Source: JAKFWF01 sp031365375
GTDB lineage: Bacteria; Pseudomonadota; Alphaproteobacteria; Rhizobiales; Hyphomicrobiaceae
Direction of reading: 5' to 3'
Length of the DNA: 9,627 nt
Assembly (NCBI GenBank): GCA_031365375.1
Contig: JANLXZ010000132.1
Coordinates: 1 to 9,627, forward strand
Position 1 is the first letter of the stretch. Each line of letters begins with the position of its first letter. The notes under the pieces are model-generated. The model saw nothing but the letters and a program-made list of their open reading frames with translations. It ran no database searches and was not told the DNA's origin. The translations under genes were made by a program, and so were the position numbers. Positions 1 to 6,788 of this stretch are shown here, one piece after another.

Positions 1-1118
1 GCGAATGCCACGCCGTAACCGGCCCAGTTGACGATCGTGCCGGCCACGACATTGCTCAGGCTGCCGCCGACGCCTTGCACGGTGCCAACGACGCCACGGC
101 TCATGCTGTACCGCCCTGAGCCGGCGACGAATTCGGCCAGCATTAGCGGCAGGATGACATCCCAGATGCCGGCTGCGACCCCATCTAGAAGCTGCGCCCC
201 CACAAGCAGGAATGGGTTTTCGAACCACGCGAAAGCCAATCCACGCATCGCCAAGGCAATGCAGGCCGCAGCAAGCAACGCTTTCTGGCCCCACACGCCG
301 GTTCGCGTGCCGACATACAACGCGACCGGAATTGTCACCAACTGCGAAATCAGAATGCATGCCGACATCAGCGCCGTTTCATAACCCGGATGAGCGAGCG
401 CCAGCTTCTGTCCGACCAACGGCAGCATCGCAGCATTGGCGAAGTGGAACGCTGCAGCGATCAGGGCGAGGAGGGTCAGCGACTTGTTCTGCGTCAGCAA
501 CCGCCATGCAGATTGAGGGCTGCGACCGGGTTGCCCTGCCGTAAGGCCTCTCGCACGATCCTGGTCGATGGCCGATTGTGGAATACCTAAGACCACCCAC
601 GCCGAGAGCGCTGCAAAAACCGGTATCAAGTAGAACGTCGCGGCTTGCGAGAACCACCAGCCCATTACTCCGATGAGTGCCGCAATACTCACGTTGCCGA
701 TGCGGTCGAAAACGGCGTTCCGTGCGAGACGGCGCGGGAGATCACGGTTAGCTACAAGTCCCAAGGTCAAGGCGGCAACGGTCGGTGCGAACACGCCCCC
801 CAGTATGGCCATGGTTACGTCCGCGGCGAATACGACTGGCCCAGTTGGAGAGCGCTCAATCGCAACTGCGCAGATGGCCAGCAGCACGACAGCGACGACG
901 ATCAGCCAGCGTTTAGCGACCGTGAAATCGATCAAAGCACCGACCGGGGTATGAAAGGCGATGCCGAGAAGTCCGCTCACCGTGAGCACGGCGCCGATTT
1001 CGCCAGCTGTCCATCCAGCGGCCGATACGAGGAAAACGCTGACAAATGCACCGAGGCCACCGCGCACGTCGGCGAGGAAGAAATTCAGCGCATCCAATTT
1101 CCGTTCGATCGATGTCAA
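1..1118 (-). CDS. MFS transporter, C-terminus cut by the window edge
   Basis: Reading the minus strand leftwards from 1118 gives 372 codons without a stop, running off position 1. The product is a hydrophobic multi-helix protein of the major facilitator superfamily, an inner-membrane secondary transporter; its substrate cannot be told. Residues 7-20 read KLDALNFFLADVRG, typical of the start of a subgroup of bacterial MFS proteins. A motif-A-like GALID loop lies at residues 60-64. Later stretches such as FHFANAAMLPLVGQ and TVQGVGGSLSNVVAG are characteristic of the second half of the same subgroup. Family members are usually about 400 residues, so only a few dozen C-terminal residues should be missing. 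I chose the TTG at 1118-1116 because AGGAG lies six bases upstream; a GTG at 1139 and a TTG at 1196 are in frame but lack such a site. No ATG fits. The gene is divergent from the secretion operon and may share its control region. Family assignment is firm; function is not. Confidence 0.88.
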   Translation of the reverse strand, partial: MTSIERKLDALNFFLADVRGGLGAFVSVFLVSAAGWTAGEIGAVLTVSGLLGIAFHTPVGALIDFTVAKRWLIVVAVVLLAICAVAIERSPTGPVVFAADVTMAILGGVFAPTVAALTLGLVANRDLPRRLARNAVFDRIGNVSIAALIGVMGWWFSQAATFYLIPVFAALSAWVVLGIPQSAIDQDRARGLTAGQPGRSPQSAWRLLTQNKSLTLLALIAAAFHFANAAMLPLVGQKLALAHPGYETALMSACILISQLVTIPVALYVGTRTGVWGQKALLAAACIALAMRGLAFAWFENPFLLVGAQLLDGVAAGIWDVILPLMLAEFVAGSGRYSMSRGVVGTVQGVGGSLSNVVAGTIVNWAGYGVAF

Positions 1119-1124
1119 CGCCAG

Positions 1125-1129
1125 CTCCT
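1125..1129 (-). promoter_or_regulatory. Shine-Dalgarno site deciding the TTG start of the MFS gene
   Basis: AGGAG on the minus strand, six bases before TTG at 1118. It supports the TTG over the GTG at 1139, which has no purine-rich site at the right distance. The resulting N-terminus (MTSIERKLDALNFF) also fits the family. Confidence 0.6.
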
Positions 1130-1311
1130 GCGCTTGCACTCGAAGGCCGAGTTGAGAAACGATCCTCGGACGGTTCCGTTGCCATTGGCGATGCAAAAGT
1201 CGCTGACATGCCCCGCCACCTAGCGGTACCCCGCCGATGATCGACTAACAGTTGCCGAGGCCGTCACCGATGCAAGAGTGCCGCAAGCCGTTCACCAAAT
1301 CGGTTCAAAAT

Positions 1312-1420
1312 TACGAATGGTTAACAAAGAGTGTACGGAATATCCGTGTGCCATTTATGCAATCCATGCGTGTGTGGAAAAGTGTTTCACCTACGAATGA
1401 TTTGTAGATAACTCACGAAT
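1312..1420 (+). repeat. Three direct ACGAAT words in the divergent control region
   Basis: ACGAAT occurs at 1313-1318, 1393-1398 and 1415-1420. The first two extend to TACGAATG (1312-1319 and 1392-1399). The last two are 22 bases apart, close to two helical turns. This could be a tandem operator for the secretion operon or the MFS gene, but the words are short and chance is possible. Confidence 0.25.
1335..1347. repeat. Short dyad ACGGA-ATA-TCCGT, possible operator
   Basis: Perfect five-base inverted arms (1335-1339 and 1343-1347) around ATA, inside the AT-richer part of the divergent intergenic region. Its size and place fit a binding site for a dimeric regulator, but a dyad this short can occur by chance and no regulator gene is nearby. 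Confidence 0.3.
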
Positions 1421-1578
1421 CACCGATCTGGTATTGAACCCTGCTTAGGCAAAGCCTCATGCGTTGGGCTCCATTTTCTCCTGTCTCGACAAGGACGGGG
1501 GCGATCCTACGCGTTCTTTTTGTGTCTGCTTCAACGCCCATCCCGATCGATTGGATGGCCAAATACGAAGGCGCAAGC

Positions 1579-3018
1579 GTGAACGGCTTCAGGCTAAACA
1601 GCGCGATTGGCAAGCAATCGAAATTCCGTTTGCTCGCGGCGGGCATGGTGTTCGTTGCTATTGCTACTCCAGCGATCGCGGAAAGCCTCCAAAGCGTCGT
1701 GCAGCGCGCTCTCGAAACTAATCCCGAACTGGGTGCCATCCGCTTCAACCGGCAGGCGATCGACCAGGAGCTGAGGGCCGCCCGAGGGCTACATTTGCCA
1801 ACGGTCGATCTGCGTTCCGAGCACGGGCGCCACAGCAACTACGCCAGGTCGGCCACTGGAATCGTAAAGGACAACGACTGGTACAATCAGCGCGATGTGT
1901 CCGGCGTGATTTCGCAACGCGTGTTCGACGGATTTGAAGCCACGCACGAGGTTGCACGTCAAAAAGATCGTGTCGAATCGGCGCGGTGGCGCGTGACGGA
2001 TACGGCCAATTCCATCGCCTTGCGCAGCGTTCAAGCCTATCTCGAAGTGCTGCGGGCGCACAGTGTCCTTTCGGCGGCAAGGTCCAACTTGTCCCAACTG
2101 CAAACCATTAACGAGCGCGTCCGCAATCGCGTATCCGGCGGCAAAGGTAGTAGTTCCGAGGAGACCGAGGCCGGCGCTCGCATCGCTAGCGGACGCGCAA
2201 TCATGGCCGAGGCGGAGGGGCGTGCGCGGGATGCCGAGGCACTCTTCCGTGCCGTGGTCGGTGGTCCTCCAATGCAGCTCGGCGCCGTGAATGTGCCCCA
2301 TCGAGCACTTCCAAAATCGGTCGAGTTGGCCGTTGCTGAGGCCAAGGATGCGGCTCCCTCGGTGATCGCAACTCAGCATGATGCGGCAGCGGCGGGCGCG
2401 GCCGTCGGTGGCGCTTACTCGCGGCTCTATCCCAAACTCAACTTCGAACTGTCTGCCGACCGTGGCGCCAGCATTGCCGAGGCCAACGATCGCAGTAATG
2501 ACGCGCGCGCCATGCTTGTCGTGCGCTGGAACCTGTTCAACGGTGGCATCGACCGGGCGCGGATCGACGAGGCAAAATCTCGCGCGCTTGAAGCGACCGA
2601 GATTTCGCACAACACGCAGCGCATCATCGAGCGCGAAACCCGCGTGTCGTGGAATGCCATGGCGGCAGCGGCAGCACGTGTTCCCGCATTCCGGCGTCAG
2701 CTCGAGCTCACCCGCGCGACAAGGGCAACTTACCGTGATCAGTATGATGCTGGCCAGCGCCGGTTGCTTGATCTGCTGGAGATCCAGAACGAAGTGTTCG
2801 TGACGGAATCTTCGCTCCGCACCGAAGAATTGATCGGCCAATACAATTCTTTCCGCGTGCTCGCATCGATCGGGCGACTTGTTCCGGCACTCGGTTTGGA
2901 ACTTCCCGATGAAGCAACAGTGCCGCATGAGCAGCGTTTTTATGACCGCTGGTTGACCAGTGTGCATGGTCAACGCCTGTGGAATGCCGAGGTACGAGCA
3001 TCAACCGGAACAAAGTAG
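1579..3018 (+). CDS. TolC-family outer-membrane channel of a type I secretion system
   Basis: A 479-residue precursor of an outer-membrane efflux protein, which would form the trimeric channel-tunnel through which the type I machine releases its substrate. Residues 15-34 form a signal peptide (basic KFR, a hydrophobic core, then AIA before ESLQ), with cleavage expected after residue 34. The two homologous halves of the fold show the usual marks: RVFDGFEATHEVARQ from residue 114 and WNLFNGGIDRARIDEAK from residue 317. The C-terminal region has the expected DLLEIQNE helix. The mature length of about 445 matches the TolC family. I chose GTG at 1579 because GAAGG (1567-1571) lies seven bases upstream. 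The frame is open further: ATG 1555 and ATG 1459 would add 8 or 40 residues, but ATG 1555 has no ribosome site and the 1459 start would bury the signal peptide. The ABC exporter gene follows after 28 bases, indicating an operon. Family is firm; the start is less so. Confidence 0.9.
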   Translation: MNGFRLNSAIGKQSKFRLLAAGMVFVAIATPAIAESLQSVVQRALETNPELGAIRFNRQAIDQELRAARGLHLPTVDLRSEHGRHSNYARSATGIVKDNDWYNQRDVSGVISQRVFDGFEATHEVARQKDRVESARWRVTDTANSIALRSVQAYLEVLRAHSVLSAARSNLSQLQTINERVRNRVSGGKGSSSEETEAGARIASGRAIMAEAEGRARDAEALFRAVVGGPPMQLGAVNVPHRALPKSVELAVAEAKDAAPSVIATQHDAAAAGAAVGGAYSRLYPKLNFELSADRGASIAEANDRSNDARAMLVVRWNLFNGGIDRARIDEAKSRALEATEISHNTQRIIERETRVSWNAMAAAAARVPAFRRQLELTRATRATYRDQYDAGQRRLLDLLEIQNEVFVTESSLRTEELIGQYNSFRVLASIGRLVPALGLELPDEATVPHEQRFYDRWLTSVHGQRLWNAEVRASTGTK

Positions 3019-3046
3019 GCGCGTCCCGCGTGAAGCATGAGGGTCT

Positions 3047-3490
3047 ATGACGAGCGTTCCGGAATTACTTGATCGTATTCGCGCTGCCGCACCCACATTC
3101 GGCGGCGCTACGCTTGTCGGATCCCCAGTGGCTGTTGATCAGCTGGCACTCGCGATTGCCGATGTCGCCGCCCATTACGGCCATCACGTCACGCGCGAAC
3201 AACTCACGTCGGGGCTGCCCCTCGTCGGCGGGCTACTGCCGCTCGAACACTCCGAAGCAGCCGCGCGCCGCGCCGGTTTGAAGGCGAGGCTCGTCACTTG
3301 CGACCTCAACGATCTTAACAGCCACGAAATGCCGGTCCTCGTGCTGACAGCGGATAACGGCGTTCGATGTCTTGTGGAGCATTACGCGCGCAACTGGAGC
3401 ACCTCACAAGTCGCTGCTGGCGAACGTCCGCACGCTGGAGATGAGCGCGCCGGGCCAGCCCGCTGCTCGCGTTATGCTCGATGTCGATGA
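3047..3490 (+). CDS. C39-peptidase-like N-terminal domain of the type I ABC exporter, separated by a frameshift
   Basis: A 147-codon frame whose first ~112 residues match the N-terminal C39-peptidase-like domain of LapB-family type I secretion ATPases. In such exporters this domain does not cut; it docks the substrate. The position where a true C39 peptidase has its catalytic cysteine (start of the DQLALAIADVAAHYG helix) holds no Cys, so it is a degenerate domain. The start ATG at 3047 is preceded by GAGGG at 3039-3043, only three bases away. After the VLVLTADNGVRCLVEH strand the frame loses family character and ends in an Arg/Cys-rich tail (last ~30 residues) that looks like out-of-frame translation. 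The rest of the exporter continues in the +1 frame. I read this as the 5' part of one gene, 3047-5324. A free-standing domain protein is possible but less likely, because the next frame has no good start of its own. Confidence 0.75.
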   Translation: MTSVPELLDRIRAAAPTFGGATLVGSPVAVDQLALAIADVAAHYGHHVTREQLTSGLPLVGGLLPLEHSEAAARRAGLKARLVTCDLNDLNSHEMPVLVLTADNGVRCLVEHYARNWSTSQVAAGERPHAGDERAGPARCSRYARCR

Positions 3491-5324
3491 GGTGGCGCTC
3501 GCCGCATCCGGCCGCATCATTCGTCTAACGCCCGCGACGCGGCTCGATGAGCGCGGTGAAGGTGCGCTCGTTGATCCGAGACGGCACGACTGGTTGTTCA
3601 GTGTGTTTCGCTCAAGCAGCCGCATCTACGGCGAAGCCATCGCCGCGACGCTCGCCATCAATTTATTGGCGCTGGCGATGCCGCTGTTCACGATGAATGT
3701 CTACGACCGCGTGTTGCCGAATGCCGCAATCGATACGCTTTGGGCGCTGTCCATCGGCGTCACGTTAGCGACGATATTTGATTTCGCTCTGAAAACGTTG
3801 CGCGGGAGATTCGTCGATACCGCGAGCCGTCGCGCCGATGTGGTTCTAGCCAATTTCATTTATGGTCGGGTGCTCGGTGCGCGCCTTCCCAATCGACCGG
3901 TCTCGGCCGGGGTCAGGGCGAATACGCTGCGTGAGTTTGAATCACTGCGCGAATTTTTCAATTCTGCGACCGTGACGACTTTTGGCGATTTGCCGTTCCT
4001 CGTACTGTTTCTCGTTGTCATGGCCGTCGTTGCGGGGCCGCTGGCACTCATTGCGATCATCTCCATTCCATTCGTCATGGGTCTTGGATGGATCGTACAG
4101 AAGCGTATGGCCAGGCTGACAGCGGCGTCGTTCAAAGAAACCGCTCAGAAAAACGCCGTTGTCGTCGAGACACTTGTGGGACTTGAAAGCATCAAGGCGG
4201 CCGGCGCCGAGAGTGCCGCCGCCTCGCGCTGGGAGCAGGCGGTCGCCGACCACATCCGCACCAACATAGAGATCCGCCATCAGTCGAATGCCGGCATGAA
4301 TATGGTGCAGGCCGCGCAATCGCTGATCCAAGTCGTGATGATCATTGTCGGCTTCTACATGGTGGCTGCGGGGCAACTCACGACCGGTGCTCTGATCGCG
4401 GCGACTATGCTCGCTGGGCGCGCACTCGGGCCGGTCGGTGCGGTGGCGATGCTACTGACGCGCGTGCATCAGGCAAAGATTGCATACAACTCGTTGTCGG
4501 AGATCGTCCACGCGCCACAGGAGCGGCCGGATGGCGCTAGCTTCGTTGCCAAAACTTCGTTTCAGGGCCGCATCACCTGTGAGGGCGTCACGTTCGCCTA
4601 TGAGCCCGAGGCAGGCCCAGTATTGCGAGATGTTTCGTTCGAAATTGCCGCCGGTGAGCGTGTCGGCATCATCGGTGGCATCGGGTCGGGGAAGACGACA
4701 CTATTGAAGCTGATCCCGGCGTTGCACGAGCCGGCAAGTGGCCGCGTCCTTATCGACGGGCTAGGTGCCAGTCAGATAGATCCTGCAATCCTGCGCGGCA
4801 ATGCTTGCTTGATGTTGCAAGGCGCGGATCTGTTCCACGGCACCATCCGTTCGAATATCACCTTGGGGATGCCTGGTGCGCGAGACGAGTTGGTGCTTCG
4901 CGCAGCACACACCGCCGGGGTGATCGACTGGATTGCGCGTCTACCGAAGGGACTGGATACACCGGTACGTGAGCGCGGCGCCGGGCTATCCGGTGGGCAA
5001 CGGCAAGGCGTGGTGCTGGCCCGCGCGCTGCTGCGAACCCCGCGCATATTGCTGCTCGATGAACCGACGAGCGACATGGATGGGCGGACCGAAGCCACCG
5101 TCATCGACCGGCTTGGCCGCGCTATGCAAGGCCATACGCTCGTTGTCGTCACACATCGCCCGGCGCTGCTCGATCTCGTCGACCGGCTGATCGTGATGGA
5201 ACATGGCCGCAAGCTGTTCGATGGTCCGAAAGTGCAAGTGCTCGACGCTCTAAAAGGGGTGACGGAGGAGCGAAAGACACAAGCTAAACGGTCCGAGCCA
5301 ATGAAGGCTGCAGCAGCGCAATGA
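3372..5324 (+). CDS. Type I secretion ABC permease/ATPase (LapB type), main part after a frameshift
   Basis: Inner-membrane ABC exporter that energises type I secretion. About 30 residues of linker precede MLDVDEVALAASGRI, the end of the C39-like domain. An ABC type 1 membrane domain of six helices follows, with the hallmark FTMNVYDRVLPN after helix 1 and LREFESLREFF before helix 3. The nucleotide-binding domain is complete: Walker A GGIGSGKTT (4674-4700), Q-loop LMLQGADLF, signature LSGGQRQ (4986-5006), Walker B ILLLDEP (5046-5066) and H-loop THR (5151-5159). The frame opens at TTG 3372, with a first ATG at 3441; neither has a well-spaced ribosome site, which argues that translation really begins at 3047 in the other frame. 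An added CG in the tract at 3385-3391 would join both into about 759 residues, a normal LapB-family length. The stop overlaps the adaptor start (ATGA). Family is certain; whether the gene is intact is not. Confidence 0.9.
   Translation: MWSITRATGAPHKSLLANVRTLEMSAPGQPAARVMLDVDEVALAASGRIIRLTPATRLDERGEGALVDPRRHDWLFSVFRSSSRIYGEAIAATLAINLLALAMPLFTMNVYDRVLPNAAIDTLWALSIGVTLATIFDFALKTLRGRFVDTASRRADVVLANFIYGRVLGARLPNRPVSAGVRANTLREFESLREFFNSATVTTFGDLPFLVLFLVVMAVVAGPLALIAIISIPFVMGLGWIVQKRMARLTAASFKETAQKNAVVVETLVGLESIKAAGAESAAASRWEQAVADHIRTNIEIRHQSNAGMNMVQAAQSLIQVVMIIVGFYMVAAGQLTTGALIAATMLAGRALGPVGAVAMLLTRVHQAKIAYNSLSEIVHAPQERPDGASFVAKTSFQGRITCEGVTFAYEPEAGPVLRDVSFEIAAGERVGIIGGIGSGKTTLLKLIPALHEPASGRVLIDGLGASQIDPAILRGNACLMLQGADLFHGTIRSNITLGMPGARDELVLRAAHTAGVIDWIARLPKGLDTPVRERGAGLSGGQRQGVVLARALLRTPRILLLDEPTSDMDGRTEATVIDRLGRAMQGHTLVVVTHRPALLDLVDRLIVMEHGRKLFDGPKVQVLDALKGVTEERKTQAKRSEPMKAAAAQ
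3385..3391 (+). other. CGCGCGC tract, probable site of the frameshift
   Basis: The tract sits exactly where the family-like reading passes from the frame of 3047 to the frame ending at 5324. Inserting one CG unit makes the codons run TAC GCG CGC GCA ACT, joining the two halves with no stop. Loss of a dinucleotide from a longer CG run, in the genome or as a sequencing error, is the simplest explanation. A one-base insertion anywhere between about 3375 and 3425 would serve as well. Confidence 0.5.
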
Positions 5325-6688
5325 GCACTCAACCGATGCTTCTCTCTGGACCTGCAGTCGAAAATCCACTGTCGCCGCCAGTAAAGCCGTCCGGCATCCC
5401 GTCTTCGGTGAGTGCGGATCTGATGTTACCGCCGACCCAGCTGCAGCGCCGCATGCTCCTCACCCTTGCCGGCCTCGTGCTGGTCGCGATCTCATGGGCA
5501 GCAATCGCGCGCGTCGAAGAGGTGACGAAGGGGCAAGGGCGCGTCATACCAGCAAGCAAGATCCAGCTGGTTCAAAACCTCGAAGGTGGCATCGTTCGCG
5601 AGGTGCTGGTACGCGAGGGCGCGATCGTTAAAGAGGGCCAGATCATCGCCCGCATCGACCCGACGATTGCCGGATCATCGCTCGGTGAGGCGCGTGAAAA
5701 AATGTCGGCCTTGGAGGCAATGGTGGTCCGTCTCGAAGCCGAGGTGGAAGCCAAGCCGCTCATATTCCCATCCGAACTCGCGGCGAAGCGCCCCGACCTT
5801 ATCTCCGCCCAACGCGACCACTATGAGGTGCGACGGCGCGAGCTTGCCGCCGCCATCAGTGGGCTGGAATTACAGGAGCGTCAGCGCGGCCAAGAGATCT
5901 TGGAGCTGGAAGCCAAGATCGAGACGCTGGCGCGCGCGCTCGGGCTCGTCAGGCAGGAATTGGAATTGATCCGGGGTCTTGAAAAGAGCCGCGCGGCATC
6001 TCGCTCCGAGTTGCTTGCAGCCGAAGGCCGTGCCAACGAAACGGCGGGGATGTTGAAGGCGGCCGAACTCGCATTGCCACGCGTTCGAGATGCCCAAAGA
6101 GAGGTCCGCGATCGTCGTTTCGAGAAGGTCGCAGCCTTCCAAGGCGACAGCCTGCAGAAGCTCGCAAATGCACGCGTCGAGCTGGCAGCGCTCGGTCAAT
6201 CGAGCCGGGGGTCGGAGGATAAACTGGCGCGTACCATCATCCGTGCGCCGGTCGCCGGCATCATCAAGAGCGTGAGCGTTACGACGCCGGGTCAAATTAT
6301 CCAGCCCGGCCACAACCTCGTCGAGATCGTGCCGATCAATGATACGTTGCTCGTCGAGGCGCAAGTGCGCCCACAAGACATCGCATTTCTGCGCCCTGGC
6401 CAGGCCGCGATGGTGAAACTTTCCGCGTACGACTTCTCGATTTACGGCGGGCTCAAAGCGACGCTCGAGCAGATCGGCGCGGACAGTATCACGACGGAGA
6501 AGGGCGAAACCTACTATCTCGTGCGCGTTCGCACCGATCGCAACAGCATCGAGCGTGGCGGTGATAATCTGCCGATCATGCCGGGCATGGTTGCCGACGT
6601 CGACGTGATCACCGGTTCGAAAACGGTGCTCGGTTATCTCACCAAGCCTCTGACGCGCTTACAGCAAAATGCGCTCAGGGAGCGGTGA
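5321..6688 (+). CDS. HlyD/LapC-family periplasmic adaptor of the type I secretion system
   Basis: A 455-residue membrane-fusion protein that links the ABC exporter to the TolC-like channel across the periplasm. Residues 1-44 are a proline-rich cytoplasmic tail, the part that in HlyD contacts substrate. Residues 45-63 form the single membrane helix. The first half of the lipoyl-like domain follows (VQNLEGGIVREVLVREG, from residue 84). A long helical hairpin rich in Glu, Arg, Leu and Ala covers about residues 120-300. The second lipoyl half begins at about residue 304 (RTIIRAPVAGIIKSV), then comes the beta-barrel region. The C-terminus, YLTKPLTRLQQNALRER, is the usual end of type I HlyD proteins. 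Length is typical for the family. Its ATG overlaps the stop of the ABC gene by four bases, so translation is probably coupled. No frame damage is seen, which suggests the secretion system is, or recently was, functional. Confidence 0.93.
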   Translation: MSTQPMLLSGPAVENPLSPPVKPSGIPSSVSADLMLPPTQLQRRMLLTLAGLVLVAISWAAIARVEEVTKGQGRVIPASKIQLVQNLEGGIVREVLVREGAIVKEGQIIARIDPTIAGSSLGEAREKMSALEAMVVRLEAEVEAKPLIFPSELAAKRPDLISAQRDHYEVRRRELAAAISGLELQERQRGQEILELEAKIETLARALGLVRQELELIRGLEKSRAASRSELLAAEGRANETAGMLKAAELALPRVRDAQREVRDRRFEKVAAFQGDSLQKLANARVELAALGQSSRGSEDKLARTIIRAPVAGIIKSVSVTTPGQIIQPGHNLVEIVPINDTLLVEAQVRPQDIAFLRPGQAAMVKLSAYDFSIYGGLKATLEQIGADSITTEKGETYYLVRVRTDRNSIERGGDNLPIMPGMVADVDVITGSKTVLGYLTKPLTRLQQNALRER

Positions 6689-6740
6689 TGGCGACGAGGA
6701 ACCGGACCAGCAGTTAGGTGTTTTCAATCGACGCGGGTAC

Positions 6741-6770
6741 AAACGGCAACGCCCCCCGTGACATCCGTTT
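6741..6770 (+). terminator. Weak possible terminator after the type I secretion operon
   Basis: AAACGG (6741-6746) and CCGTTT (6765-6770) are perfect six-base inverted arms around an 18-base loop, followed by one further T to make four in a row. It lies in the 100-base gap between the adaptor gene and the next ABC gene, where an operon could end. The loop is long and the T run short, so this is a weak candidate. Confidence 0.22.
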
Positions 6771-6788
6771 TAGAGTAATTATTCAACT

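Larger units (their letters stand above)
1119..1578. other. Divergent intergenic region with probable promoters
   Basis: About 460 bases between the divergent starts of the MFS gene and the TolC-family gene. I see no convincing gene here. If the longer reading frame from ATG 1459 or ATG 1555 is used for the TolC gene, the non-coding part shrinks accordingly. The stretch from about 1300 to 1430 is clearly richer in A and T than its surroundings, as expected for a control region. It holds a short dyad at 1335-1347, three ACGAAT words (1313-1318, 1393-1398, 1415-1420), and a small AGGC/GCCT hairpin at 1446-1456. I could not fit a convincing -35/-10 pair with normal spacing on either strand, so no promoter is placed. 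Confidence 0.5.

Noticed and set aside
645..1223. Plus-strand frame of 192 codons opposite the MFS gene
   Set aside because: The translation is low-quality (many Cys, Gln, Asp, His without a pattern), while the minus strand there gives a coherent membrane transporter.
1380..1412. A promoter with -10 near TAGATA (1405-1410)
   Set aside because: The possible -35 words upstream (such as TTCACC at 1386-1391) are at wrong spacing, and none matches well at 16-18 bases.
1789..2973. Long open frame of 394 codons on the minus strand, antisense to the TolC-family gene
   Set aside because: It mirrors a clear real gene with signal peptide and family motifs. Its own translation is rich in Cys, His and Arg without any recognisable domain, as expected for an antisense shadow in GC-rich DNA.
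3370..3395. Programmed ribosomal frameshift as an explanation for the split ABC gene
   Set aside because: No slippery heptamer, no stop codon at the shift point as in the known +1 case (prfB), and no evident stimulatory structure. A dinucleotide loss or sequencing error is simpler.
4772..5332. Minus-strand frame of 186 codons opposite the ABC ATPase domain
   Set aside because: Serine- and arginine-rich translation opposite intact Walker and signature motifs; a shadow.
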